The notes beneath the pieces are model-generated. The model saw only the letters and a list, made by a program, of their open reading frames with translations. It was not told the DNA's origin and did no database searches. DNA of 64,000 bases from Quillaja saponaria (lineage: Eukaryota; Streptophyta; Magnoliopsida; Fabales; Quillajaceae): contig CM055607.1 of the NCBI GenBank assembly GCA_029379385.1, forward strand, positions 34,965,235-35,029,234. Reading direction: 5' to 3'. This document shows, one piece after another, positions 24,801-38,288 of the stretch. The stretch's first letter is position 1. Every line of letters starts with the position of its first letter. The position numbers and the translations under genes are program-made.

Positions 24801-27800
24801 TCTGAATCTAAATCTCTTCATTTTTTTCCACTGTATTATTGTGTGAAACATTATTGTTATTGTTATCTATTGTGATTCATGAAGCAGAGGAGTTGACTGC
24901 AAAAGGAGCAATAGCATAATCTGTCGGAGCATCAAGGAACTTATTACCCCTTTAAGGTAGATGATTGTATTGTAATTTCTAACATTCTTCATTTTTAAGG
25001 GTGCCTTTGTACATGTAAGGCATCCTAATTTACTGGAGTAGTTCGGTCTTTTATACGTTTTGGACATGTACTATTGCTACCAAAAAGAAATTGCACATAT
25101 TGGGGCTTTCCAAGTCTTCTACAAGTAATCACTGAGCACGCAGCAATGGGCCAAATCTTACACAAAGGTACTATTTCTACCCATTACCTAAGTATTGAGA
25201 AATCCTTCTCTGAGCAAACTGATGAACTTTTTGCTAGGAGGTGCGTGTGTAGTGAAGTGCACCTCTGGGTGCTTTAAGAAGAGGCTTTTTGATGTTTATT
25301 ACCTTAGTTTTATTTAGATAATGCAGTTTACTGTGGTGGATCATTACTCATTTGGCATAAATTTATTTATTTAGTTGAATGGGTGGGTGCTGTTAAACAT
25401 CATTTAACATGGATATAAATACTCATGCATAGAGCCATCTAACTCCTGCCTCTAGGTGGATAGATCCTTTTACATATTTATTTCGTTTCTGGTAGAAAAA
25501 AAAAAAAAAAAGATTCTTTTTCATCAAGATTCCATACTCCCCACAGCTCCTCTCTTCCTCCAGTTCCAAGTCGAAGTTGATTTTTGTGTTGCGTGCCGTT
25601 ATGTATCGGGTACTGAATTTTGTGCATTGCCGTCATGAATTGGGAATTGGGTTCCGGGTTTCGAATTAGTCTACCGCACGTACCCGTCACGCTAAGCCCA
25701 ATATTCCAAGCACACACTGTTCCTTTGAGATCTCGTACTTAATCTTTGTTCTCTGCAATCAAATAAAAAGAAATTGTATGAATTAATTATTCTTTAAGTA
25801 TTTTAGAAGAAGGGAGAATTAAATTTTTACCTTTAAGAACTTTTTTAATAAATCCTTTATAATATAATTTTTTAATAAATTCTTTCAAGATTTTAGTTTT
25901 TTAAATGAACATTAATAAATGAAAGAATTTGTTTTTTTATTATTTTCAATTTGATTACTAAATAATGTGATGTAATTTTGTATAGTAAAGGTTTTTAATT
26001 ATTAATTTCCGTGGGCTATCTAAATTTAAATTGTTTTATTTAATTAAAAATATAATAGAATTTTGGAGGGATATTTTAAAAAAATAAACGACAAAGTTGA
26101 ATTAGTAACTAAGCTAATTATATTGAAAAAAATTATAAATGTATAAGAGAGCGGACCTATACGAACTGTAAGTTTAAAATATATATAATATTTTGTGTGT
26201 GATGACCTGTAGAGAGCGGACCTATACGAACTGTAAGTTTTTTGCTCAAGTTACAATGAGTGTCACGTGAATCTAGGCAGATTATTACCGTCATCTCCTC
26301 AACTGAAAACGCTCCCGTGTTTGTCGCGTGCGGTCTACGTCTCTCAACTATTTCTGACAGCTCAATTTTTCATTTTTACTGTTCCTCTATTGTTAACTCC
26401 AGTTAACATTACTTCTCAGCCTGGCATTGGTGATGAACTCGTGATACTGATTGAGATTGAGGTAGTAAATTTCAGATTACCTTGATTTGATTGATTATTA
26501 ATTATTAATTCCATGATAGATTTAGCAATTGTACTTTTATTAGTTGATGATGAACTAGGTTAATTTACACAAGAATTTTTCTTTTTCCTATTTTCTTTCT
26601 CCTTTTCTAGATGTGTGAATTCTATAGTGTAATATTAGTGTTTGATAAATAAAAAAGTGATGAAATGTGGTTGTTGTGGTGTTAAATAAATTCTCTTGCC
26701 AGGGTAAATTGGATAAAGATCATCTTTTGAGAAAACACCCAACCTTTTGAGGCAAACAACACAATTTCATTTCCCAAAACTAAAAGAATTTCCACAACAC
26801 CAAAGCTCCACACTTCCCAATAGACTCTTGAGAAGAGACATTTCCAGATCTACTTCAATAAACCATCTTGAAAATTGAGCATAGGAAAAAAAAAAAAAAA
26901 AAAAAACCAACTCCCGTCAATCCCAACATTTTATTAACAATGACAATTGACAAAGAAAGAAAGGAAACCGTGTTGTTTTGAAAGAGAAAGAAAGAAGAGC
27001 ATCCTCCGTCTATAACCTAGACTGTCAAAAGACCTCACAGTCTCAAACTCAAAAACAAAGGATTCTCTCCTATTTTTAAAAGGATCAAGCTCCTCTCCAT
27101 TAAAGTTATCTCCTAATACTCCTAGCGTATACTCGAATGAGAGTCATGTACTCGAATGAGAGTATTATTAAAATTTAAACTGTTGAGATTTAAATAATCA
27201 GATGAGAGTCATATTATTAACAAGTGACTTGTGTATTATTACAATTCAACAGTTGAGATTTAATAAAAATAAAATAATAATTAATAATTAAAAGAATTAG
27301 CAATCAGGGAAACTCATCTCCCTACTAACTCTTAACTCCCTCTATCATGGAGAAACCAACTGAATTAACAAGAAAAGACTTAAAACATTGCAGTCTGGAT
27401 GGATAGTTTCACACGCCTGCTTCTTAGTAGAATAATGATATAGTCATGATTTTTTTTAATTTTCTTTTTTAGAAATGCTAAAAGAATATGTCCAGGAGAT
27501 GTCAAATCTGATTTGCTTCTTTTTAAAAGAAATTATTCATTTTAATTTTTGTTTTAATGTTCTCAATCCAATTTGTATTGGGGATAAACTGCAGAGTTTA
27601 AGTAGGGTAACAGAATAAAAGTGACAAAGTTAGTGTTTCATGTATTTAGAGATATATTTGAAATCGAAAGAGATGTAATAACTTGAGCTGAGATTTATTC
27701 ATTGAAGATGAAAATTGAAGGTCAAAACTAAACTTACATTTTTTATTTTTTTAAGTCTAGATTTAATTTTAATTGTTGAGTATTAATAATACACATGACA

Positions 27801-28810
27801 TTTTTATTTTGACAATGTATAAATATCTAAATTTGATATTTTTAGATATTTTTTCAATACAAATTTATAATCGTAGAAGTAAGAATAATAGTATCATAAA
27901 TAATATTATTTATATAAAATAGAGATTTAGAAACAGGCTCACGAATACCATCAGTATCTACCGGAGAGGTAAGCAATGAAAGTGATAATAAATACAGTAG
28001 TTGCTAATAGAGAAGAACTAAATCCTTTTTTTAAAATGGTTATGAGGGGAGAGGAGAACACCATTTTTTTTTTGTAAGGGCAAAATTAAGTTTGTATTAA
28101 ATACATTTTTTGAAAAAGGATAAATTTGAATTTATACATATAAAAAATGATCTATCCATTTCCCGAAAACACCTTCTCATCATTTCCACAACCCTAGCCC
28201 CCACTCTCCCCATCATATTTAGTTAGACAAAGTGTGAAAAGTAAAGAAACTTGTATAAATAAATAAATTTTTAAAAAAAGAGAGAGAGGAGGGGAACACA
28301 AACACACACATACTTTCTTTCTCTCACACATACAACAGTCATATTCCATGATTTTACGTCACTAGTTAATGTTCTTCGAGCTTATCCTGTCAAGTAATGT
28401 ATTTAATGTTTCTACTTTCTACTATTCCGATATCTAGAAATGCCCTAGTCTTTTAGGATTATTTAATTTAATATTGTTTGTTTATGGAGTACTATGAGAC
28501 ATTTGTAAAAGTTTAATCTAATTAATATGGAGAAAGAAAATGTTCTTTTCATCACAGCCACCTATTGCTGTTGGTTGCCACAGTGATTTAGACTTGAAAG
28601 CGCCCATCTTTTCATGTCTATTGACACTGATAGTTGATACATCACTTGGCTTGTTCAATGTTCATGTCCTCTTTTGACCCTCGCCTTCTCTCCTCTGTTT
28701 CTTCGTCCTTACCAATCACTGTGTTGAAGTAAAACTAAAGTTTGAACTTACACCACTACACAAGCCAAGACTCATCACACACAGAGAGACAGAGACAGAG
28801 ACTGAGAAAA
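24801..28810. other. Intergenic region, no gene recognised
   Basis: AT-rich sequence with an A run near 26885-26905 and small repeats around 27130-27260. The plus ORFs at 25074-25277 and 26267-26485 have no ATG at the reported start and no family features. The last few hundred bases are the promoter and leader of the Kelch gene, including a CA-rich stretch near 28296-28335. Confidence 0.5.
26146..26240 (+). repeat. Perfect 30-base direct repeat
   Basis: A 30-base segment starting AGAGAGCGGACCTATACGAA occurs at 26146-26175 and again at 26211-26240 with no mismatch, 35 bases apart. Confidence 0.9.
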
Positions 28811-31800
28811 ATGGGTTCTCTGGGAGGTGAAACTGCTAGGAGGAAGGCAATGTGGCTGTACCCAAAGGTTTTGGGATTTAATCCTTCTGAAAGATGGGGG
28901 CACTCTGCTTGCTTTTCTGACGGGGTTATGTATATATTTGGGGTATGTGTAATTTACTTGATATATATAGAATTTGGATCGCCCTTTGAAATTTTGTTCT
29001 CCCTTGAAGGTCTGGCTACCATGCAGATTTTTGAAAGTTCTCTTGTTATGGGGCTTGCTTATTAATTTATCAAGTCGTTATATATCTCTCTCGACTTCTG
29101 CAGTAGAGATATTTGTGGCTAATAACCAAAGCACTTTCTTCTCTGGATTTTAGTTTATTCCTTCTTTCTCTTACTATATATCTCATTGAAGAATGTTACC
29201 TGAAGTTTGATTTTTGTTTCTATAATTAGTAGGACAATTACGGGTTGGGTGACTATCTTCTTCCCGTTTTCTCCATGTAGAAGAAAGCTAGGTTCACATT
29301 TTCATTTTTCCACTCTATTTTCTACAAACTTACAAAAAAGTAATTTCTTAATTTTACTTGTTAATTCATTTCAGGTAAGTTAGTAGCATAAAAATCTTCA
29401 CGTTGCTTAGAAATTTCCTTGTCTCAATATTTAGGTTTATACTGCAAAAGGTTCACATTCTCATGCTAAGCATAATGTATGTTTCTTTGTTTGTTTGTTT
29501 TTTTTTGGGATGCACTAAGTATAATATTCCAGATTACCTTTTTTAGATTTTTCCTGCCATATATTTTCTTTTCTTTTGCTTTCTCTTTGCTTGCTTAATG
29601 GGAAGGAAAGCTTCCAGCAAAAAATACTGATGACGGTTGTTTCATAGCCTTTGACTCCTTTAGTTAAGATTGAGATGAAATTAAGTTTGGCTTCACGGCC
29701 CTGATGGGCCTTTGCAAGAACAACTGTTTTATCTCTTGAAATTCATGACCTTAGTTGATAATCTGCATGTATAAGTTTTAAGACCAGTCGGTTTATTAAT
29801 CAAGTGTCAATTTGTTAAATTTTGGTGCTGATTTCTCTAAATAGGTTGAAAATTAAATCATAATCTTCTATGTCCACTGTCCCGTTTCAGGGTTGTTGTG
29901 GGGGATTACACTTTAGTGATGTTCTCATTCTGAATCTTGAGACAATGGCTTGGAGCACTCTTGCTACAACAGGGCAAGGACCTGGCCGCAGAGACAGCCA
30001 CAGTGCTGTTCTTGTGGGGCAAAGAATGATAGTATTTGGCGGTACAAATGGCTCCAAGAAGGTGAATGATGTTCATATATTGGATCTTGGTACCAAAGAG
30101 TGGACTCAACCTGAATGTAAAGGGACCCATCCTTCTCCACGTGAAAGTCATACTGCCACACTTGTTGGTGATGAAAGACTAGTCATATTTGGTGGTAGTG
30201 GAGAAGGAGACAGAAATTACTTAAATGATTTGCATATTCTAGACCTTCAAACTATGAGATGGAGTTCTCCTGAGGTGAAAGGCGATATGCCTGTCCCTCG
30301 GGACAGTCACGGTACTCTTGCAATTGGAAACAAGCTTTTTGTTTATGGTGGAGACTGTGGTGATCACTATCATGGCAATGTTGATACGGCTTGATATGGA
30401 CACAATGACTTGGACAAGGGTAATCTTCCCTCACTTTAAGTTTGTTTAACTAGTAAGGAACTGTCTTGAGTTCTTAAACATTAAAATCAAAAGAAGGATT
30501 TTTGTCAAATAGAGGGAACTTATGGTTTTTGTACATTTTGACAACAGTTGGCTGTTCAAGGATCTTCACCAGGTGTCAGAGCAGGTCATGCAGCTGTGAG
30601 TATTGGAACAAAGGTAAGTTGTTATCTAACTAATACATAGAGATGTAAAAAAAAAAAAGAGATAAGCTCCTATATACTGTGATAATTTTTTTACCATTTT
30701 TTGGAATGAAATTTTCTCTGTCAGTTGTGATGGATATCTATTTCTTGGATGAGAATCATTGCTCAAGATGTCCCAAGATTTAATCATTCCATCTACTTAG
30801 TTTGTGACACAATGATTCTATCATATGCAGGTCTATGTCATTGGAGGGGTTGGGGATAAACATTACTACAACGATGTTTGGATCCTTGATGTCAGCACTT
30901 GTTCATGGACTCGGCTTGATATGCGTGGTCAGCAACCTCAAGGGCGGTTTTCTCATACAGCTGTTGTTGCAGACTCGGACATTGCCATCTATGGAGGGTA
31001 AGATCCTGCTGCTGTGGTTTAACTGATCATGTCTGTGTCTTTATTTTCACTTCTTCTTTTTTGATCCGATTTGGCTTCAATTTACAGGTGTGGGGAGGAT
31101 GAGCGTCCTCTAGATGAATTGTTGGTATTGCAGCTAGGAGCAGAGCATCCAAATGGCCGCTACAACATTTCAATGTGCAAAATTTTTGGAAATCATTGGA
31201 ACCAAGAAAAAAGAAGGTTCCTGAGAGGAGCAGATAAAAATTTGGTACAAAATTTAATATAATGCAATTTTTTTCTTTGTTTAGGTGATATAGTTTCTAA
31301 AAATAAACTAATAATGTTCTTTGAAGCAGAAAACTATTCTGATGGGCAACAATGTGGAAGTTTTAAGAAAGGGAACTCATGGAATTGAATCAGAAATGAA
31401 GCAACCATTTCAGTTTGATTCAGGTTGGTTCCAAACATAAATCATTTTGTTATTTTGATAAGACATTGAGACACATCTTGATTTACTGAAAAGTTCAATT
31501 ATTTTTTCAGATACTTTGCATCGAAAGAGGAAAAGAACTGCCAATCCAAAGGTGTGGGATGTTGAATCGGAACAAGAAGAGCATTCTCTTTCACTCTCCC
31601 AGCAGTCATCTCCATCACAATCTGATCAAGAACAAAACCCAACTCAAAAAGCCAATGCTTCTGTAATGGGTTCTCAGGGATTTCATCTGTTCAAGCAGCT
31701 AAATCATATTCCAAGTGGTTGCCAACCTGACAATATCTCAAGTAACCAGAAAGTGTCAAAGAACATTATCCAGAGGACTCGACAGGATCTTTATTTTGTA

Positions 31801-32470
31801 GAAAATCAGGACCAGCCAAAACAAGATCAATTTCTGCATGTTCATATGGGCAGACAAGCGGCTCAATACCCTGCTGTAGAACCAAAAACCTTGGAGGCAC
31901 GACCAATTCAAAACCTGGTAAAAAAATCCATTTTATCTTTCACATGTTTCGTCTATTCCTACTTTGTACCATTTATTCATGGTTTTTTAAATCCTAGATT
32001 GGTGCTGAAGTCCGAGGAAAAGTAGATGGAGCCTTTGACTCAGGTTTCCTGATGACTGCAAATGTAAATGGAAGGATTCTTAGAGGAGTCTTGTTTTCAC
32101 CTGTAAGTTTCCACATTTTAATTCAATAATGTAATTGATCTGACTGCATATGTTGAAGTATTATATCTGCTTATGAACAAATCAGGGACCTGCAGTAGTC
32201 TCAAGAGGGAACACTCTTGTGCATAATTCTTCTTTTACAAGTCAATTTGCTACTAATACTCAACCTTTTCCAAGTTCAAGTCATGTGGATAATTTAAGGC
32301 CTTCCCAGCAACCAGTGACAAGTTCCATGCCAGAGTCCTGCCAGCGCCCCTGGGAACCTCAAGTCATTAGACCGTTTCCTATCGGTAGAGCCACTCCACA
32401 TTTAGCCAAAGATCAGAAGATCAGAAGTGACCTACAAGGGGTGGTTTTGACGCTTGGAGGACCCTGCTAG
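28811..32470 (+). CDS. Kelch-repeat protein (tip elongation aberrant 1-like), frameshifted in this sequence
   Basis: Nine exons: 28811-28942, 29891-30419, 30548-30613, 30831-30997, 31088-31244, 31330-31423, 31511-31917, 31998-32102, 32186-32470. Six Kelch repeats form a probable beta-propeller, each with a GG doublet after a hydrophobic strand (MYIFGG, MIVFGG, LVIFGG, LFVYGG, VYVIGG, IAIYGG). A charged low-complexity region follows, with a basic patch (HRKRKR). A short conserved C-terminal motif (VRGKVDGAFDSGFLM, then RILRGVLFSP) ends the structured part. Exon 2 has one base too many: an extra A at about 30386 in repeat 4 shifts the frame to TGA at 30392-30394, giving a 211-residue product. 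Without that base all nine exons join in phase to 646 residues, which argues that the gene is otherwise intact. Plant homologues are soluble propeller proteins of poorly defined role. Confidence 0.85.
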
Positions 32471-35400
32471 TGGTAATTAATCATTATAGATCCTAAATAC
32501 GTAAGGAATTTTCAGAATTAGGATGGGAGAGATGGTCTTTCAATTATAATGTTAAATAAGTTTTGTAAATGTTGAATATGATATGATCCGTTTCCCCTTG
32601 AGTGGTGACAACTCAGGTACCATTTTTAGGTGAAATGGTTTTGTTAGATATGTAACTCAGACCTTAGATTAAGATGCATGTTTGTCGGCAATATTTAATA
32701 TTAAGGGTTCATATCTTTCTGAAGATCATAATTCAAAGACTAAATAATTATCTCATGACCTTGTACATTATATTTGTTTTTCTAATCGCCACCTTACACA
32801 TGACCTACTTGTTAGAAAGTTGATGCACAAAAATTATCATAAAAACATGTTCTAATGTATCCTACCAACACACTAGAGGAAAAACAAGATGCAAGATGGT
32901 ATCTTTTTTATTTTTTGGATAGAAATGATGGTATTCTTCTTGCCCCACTTTCTCAGTGCAAAATCTTAATATTGTAATGAATATTCAAATCTATCAATTA
33001 TTTCACAAATTGTTATCATAAATTGATGTGAAAGATGAATCAGCGTACCATGTGCACATTATTAATAAGATCTTGTGCTTTCAAGTCATAAAACTATTTT
33101 CCTTCTCTTTCTTCATAAGTCAGACTAAATAACTATCGCCCTTGAACCATTTCAAAGAGTAAAACATAAGTAACTATCACAAAATCTGAAAGTAAATAAT
33201 ATATTTCAACCTCTCAACCTAGTTATCAATGACTTTTGTGCCTTAATGATACTTATCCATCTTTAAAGATTATTAACATTTCGACTTTAAGAATTTTCAA
33301 GGGACATTAGAATATATTAACATAATAAGATATTAGATATCAAATCAATTATTTTATTATCCTTTAACATATTATATGATCGTATTTATATGCGAAATGA
33401 TACAAATATGATTCGAAAATGGATTAAGAAATTCGAATTAAATATACTCATATGAAAAACTGAATCTAATTAAGATTGGGAAGAGAACAGTGGTGTTGCT
33501 TGATTGCTTTGAATTTCCTCTGTTCTGTAACTGTGCTAAGGGTTAAAAAAATAATATTTAAAGGTTATGTCAACCTAAACAGTTAACAGGCACGTAAGGT
33601 GAAATTATATGCACACATGTGCAGGAGAAGTTGATTCCATTGTGAAAGTGGGATCCACAGAGAGTAAGAGAAAGGAGAAAAGAATGGTGGGTGGGTGGGT
33701 CCCACAGTCATAGTTTCGGACAACAGAACAGATAATAGCTCCCGTGCATTCCGCGCGACACTGTCGTGGTGTCTACGAGAGAGAGATAAAAGTGAGAGCA
33801 CTGGGGCCCATACTTACACGTGGGAAGGTAGGTCGCTGTCAACTGTATCATCTATTTCTAATCCACTTCAATTACATATATATTTACTCCATAAAAAAAA
33901 TATATATATATTTTAGGTGTAATTTAAGCATTTTAATATGTATATAAACTTTAATTTTTGTTGCTTTTTATTTTGTTTTTCCTCTTTACAAAATAAGTGA
34001 TTTTCATATATAAAATTAGGAGGGAATTAGTAGTGCAACCGATCTTTGCTTTGTTACTTCTAAATAAAGACTTCTATTCATATTTACTTAAAATTTATGA
34101 CCTTACATTCACAATTTTAGTTATTATAAGTTTTTATTTTCACGGAATTTTGAACATTTCTTCAATATAAGTGGAAATGAATAGGTAAAATTAGAAAATG
34201 TAAACCAAATATGATAAACAATATGTCTATATATGTTTTTGTTTTCGTTAATAAAAGTAGATTGAATCGGCTCATCAATATATTGCTAAAAAATCTACAA
34301 CTAATTAAAATCAGGATTTGTTTTCTAAAAAATAAGAAAATTATCTTAACAAAAAGAGACCCAAAACTAAAATAAACGAGAGAGTAAGTAATTTTCTTTA
34401 CATATCAATATATTATTATCAAAAAAAAAATATTATTACTATATATATTAAAATATGTTAAACTAATAAGAATTGATTGCAAGATAAACGAGCTGCACTC
34501 TTCAATATAAAAACATAAATTTATATTTTATAACATAACTAGTCTCACATGTACTGAAAATTCAAAATTAAAAGATAATATTTTAAAGGTTGAGATTGTA
34601 ACTTTGTTAAATAAACTCATACATTTTTTATTTTTTTAATCTTTTGTAATAGAACGCATACATTTTCACTAAAACATTTCATTATGTATTCTCGATATTT
34701 TTATTAACATAATATTAACAATACTAGAACTATAAATTTGTTGTTAAACAAATACTTGTAATTTAATTCGTAGACAATTATATTTAAGAATAAAATCAAA
34801 AGAATAATGTTGATTTATTTTGGGAACTAATTAATGTGAGAAAGCGTGGCACCATCACTCACGGTCAATTAGACGTCTAAGAGGAGAGAGAAACAAATTT
34901 GATTGATTGAGTAGACTGACTGATTGATGGATTGTGGTTTAGTCATTAGTGAGTGATTGAGCTGAAAATAATTTTTTTTTAAATTTTTTAAATTTTTACT
35001 TTTTTTATATTCACAGTCATATGACAGAGACTACTGGACTTTATTACTTCAGTAATTTGCTTCCGTCAGCCACGTCTCTTCTATAGATTCCTATTCTCCT
35101 CTGTTCTCTACAGTGATCGTAATACAGTGATTCTTCTGATTGGTTCACCAGTACCACACAATAACACTCTTTCTTACGTGTCATTCCCTCTATGGGAAAG
35201 CCAGTAAACCGTTTGCTAATAGACTGATTCAGTAAGCACTAAAAATAGCATTATTTTTTTCTTTTCTTTTTACAACTAAAGTTTAAAAGTTTATTTTTAA
35301 TTTTAATTTTTTCAAATAAAAATTATATGTATATTAAATTATCTATCAATTGGGCTGTCTATATCTACTTGTTCAATGTCGTTACCAAGTAAACCCAATC

Positions 35401-35535
35401 AATTGGGCCTACTTGCAAGTTCGCTTGGGCTAACCATCTTGGAAATGTTACTCTTGACGAACTAGTTGACTCACGTTGAATGGCCTAGATACACAAGCAC
35501 AAATATTAGGGGTTATAGTTTAGGAAAAAAATTAA
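32471..35535. other. Intergenic region, no gene recognised
   Basis: AT-rich DNA with one GC-richer islet at about 33640-33830 that contains a (GGTG)n-like run. No coding chain or RNA gene could be supported. ORFs at 33583-33947 in both strands derive from the islet. Confidence 0.5.
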
Positions 35536-36655
35536 TTTATACTATATATAAAACTGGTTTAATGATAAAATCTTTTAATTTTTTAAAATATTATTATGAG
35601 TTTTTATTATTACATAGTTGTTATTTTGCTACAAATAAACTACTATTTATTTTTTCTCTTTTCTAATTTTGTTTCATTTTAATATCAATAAGTATGTAAT
35701 TGTTTTAGAACTATCGATTTCTTTTTTATTAATTTTTTCAATCTTAATAAATTTTTATTTTTTTATTATTTGTTAAAATTAATTAAAATTGAATTTCTCA
35801 AAATTTATGGTTAATAATTTCCTAATTATCATTTTTTTTAGTTTTTCTCAAATTTATGAATTTTAAAAAAACTATTATAAATTAAAAAAAAATATTAAGA
35901 GTATAGTTTTTATCATTATGATATTTTTATTTTAACTTTTAATTCAAATTTATTTTTTATTATATTTTTTGAATAATTACATGTCAATAATAATTAAGAT
36001 TGAATTTCTTAATTTTTTTGTTTAATAAGTTCTTAATAGTTACAATGTTTTTCAGCTCTTCTCAAATTATGTATTAATTTATTAAGAACATAGTTTTCAT
36101 GATTATAGTATTATTAATTTAACTTTTAATTCTTTTTCCACCTCAAGAATAAAAATATTTTTATGAATTTAATTTTTTTGTTATAAATACTTTTAGTTGA
36201 ATTTTTTCTTCAAAAAGACTGTTTATTTATTTTTATTTTTTATAAGAGTTTATTTATTTATTGTAATTGTTTTATGACTATTGATTTTTTTTTGTTCTAA
36301 TTATTTTTAATAATAAATTTCTAATTTTTCAATTATTGTATATAAATAATAATTAAGATTGAATTTCTAAATTTTTTATTTAATAAGTTACAAATAGTTA
36401 TAATATTATAAGCTATAATTTAAAAAATTCTATGAATTAAAATAGATATTAAGAATATAATCCTTTATGATTATAATATTGTTGTTTTAATTGTTCTTCC
36501 ATTTTTAAACTTTTTCAAAAATTATATGTTTACATTATGAATTAAATTTTTTGTTGGATTTATCTATTTGTTTAATGTTATTAATATAGATTAATTTTTT
36601 AATATATATATTTATAAACACGATTCACACACAATACGACTGCCACGAAAACTAG
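35536..36655 (+). mobile_element. Possible non-autonomous Helitron
   Basis: The left side begins with an ATACTATATATAAAACTGG-type segment like plant Helitron 5' ends. The right side ends ACGAAAACTAGTT at about 36643-36655, with the CTAG-T terminus expected of Helitrons. The interior is very AT-rich and non-coding, and contains three degenerate copies of a segment around AATTAAGATTGAATTTCT (about 35781, 35992 and 36351). No RepHel protein is present, and the 3' hairpin is not convincing. Confidence 0.3.
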
Positions 36656-38288
36656 TTAAATAAAATATATAATTGGTGTTTGAATTTTGAAAAGTTTAGT
36701 TCAAATAATTATAAGCTCGATAGCTTTCAACAAACTTTGTGTCTCCAGTTTTGCCAATAAAAGGTAAGGGGCAACATAAAAGAGAAGTAGGGCATCAGAT
36801 TTTGGTATCCTTTTCTAGTTTTCTTATTTCATTTCTTTTTCTTTTAACTATCAGGTATATCTATACTAGTTTAGCACACATCGGCTAATTATCCCAGGTC
36901 TAAGTCCAGTAAAATGCAACTTTTTTTTCTTCAGTTTCTTAGACTACATGTCCTTTTTTTCTTTTTTTCACTCCAATCCAAGTGTCAAAGTGTAGAAATC
37001 CTAAGCAACTTCTAGATTCCAAAACAATGTTGTATGACACATCCATTCAAAAGCTTGTGCATGCAGACAGAAATAGGGCCATGATTTTTGTTGACATCAT
37101 ATGTTTATCCTCATCACTGTGTGTGTGTGTGTGTGTGAACATCGGTACCACTGAAAATTTGCTGAATTGAATCAGTCTGTCACATACGTACAAGCGTGCT
37201 GTTAAGTTAATCTTCAAATAACAGTTTATTTTACAGTCATCTATAACACGGCAGCCTAACCTGCATCCTTTAATACTCTTAGTTTAAGACATAAATTGTA
37301 GGTAAAATGTCCCCCTCAGGCCATGAATGTTTTTACCTGTTTAGTTGCCAAGAGACAATACCAACCACCATTAGCAAATTGCAAATAATACATGAAGTGA
37401 TTAACTTCCCAAAGCATGGTTTCACAAAAGACTGATCATGATAGTAATCAAATATGGATTTGTCCCTCATCATCAGGACTAACGGTAGAATAATCGGTTT
37501 GACTATCACAGTAAACTTGATTTCACAAACCGATTGAAACTTCCACAAAAACATAAAGAAGGAGAAGGTAGGGGGGATTAGATTGTAACAACTTACAAAA
37601 GTAGGATTTTTTTCAGCTGCATGGTATCTATCAGTAAGTAACTTCATTAACAGGATATGTAAGTATATAACAAATCAACTTATCAACTTAGGTAGTATCA
37701 TTCTTTTTCTTGCTTGAAAGAAAGGTGGGTCAAATGTCCTGTTACGGCCTAATAGCTAAAACTCTTCAGGTTGACTGTGTTTGTTCTGCAAGAGACACTA
37801 CTACCAACCAACATATACAAATTCCTCCTCTCCTATCCACTAGCATTGATTATTTTTTCCTTTTGGCTAAGACTATCAATGAACATGATTAACTTCAACA
37901 CAATCATGGGTTATAAATTTAAATAAATTAATATTAATTAATGGAAGGTATATGAATAACATTCTGATTTCCTATTCGCTTTCAAGTTTAACAGCTGGAA
38001 ATGTAACAACAATATGATGGTGTTGTATCATGCAGCATATTGAGAATGAAAGTTGTTTTTGGTACTTGTTAGGTGACCTGTGACAATTTCAACTATAATT
38101 CAGACATTATACTATCTTGGATAAGAATGCAGAAATAACTTAAAAAACTATTGCAAAAATATTTGTGAACAATAAAATGATTACTAAGAACAAAAAGGGG
38201 GTCAACCAGATTAAATTGACTTTTACAACACTCCATTAGTTAAGCTGGGCCAACATATGCCTAGTTGAAACATATATTTACCTAATCA
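36656..38288. other. Intergenic region upstream of the laccase gene
   Basis: No gene recognised. A (TG)n microsatellite lies at 37118-37137. Two exact ACCAACC (AC-II) elements occur at 37360-37366 and 37803-37809. The 104-codon minus ORF at 37333-37647 has no family features. Confidence 0.5.

Noticed and set aside
25074..25277. Plus ORF after the ferroportin gene
   Set aside because: Begins with a non-ATG codon and shows no domain; probably chance.
29906..30434. Minus ORFs under Kelch exon 2
   Set aside because: Antisense shadows of the Kelch coding exon.
33744..33947. Plus-strand sequence with GAGAGAGA and GTGAGAGCAC, considered as a miR156-like hairpin
   Set aside because: The match to miR156 is poor and no complementary arm is visible nearby.
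37333..37647. 104-codon minus ORF upstream of the laccase
   Set aside because: No family features and no splice or start context; region carries promoter-like motifs for the laccase.
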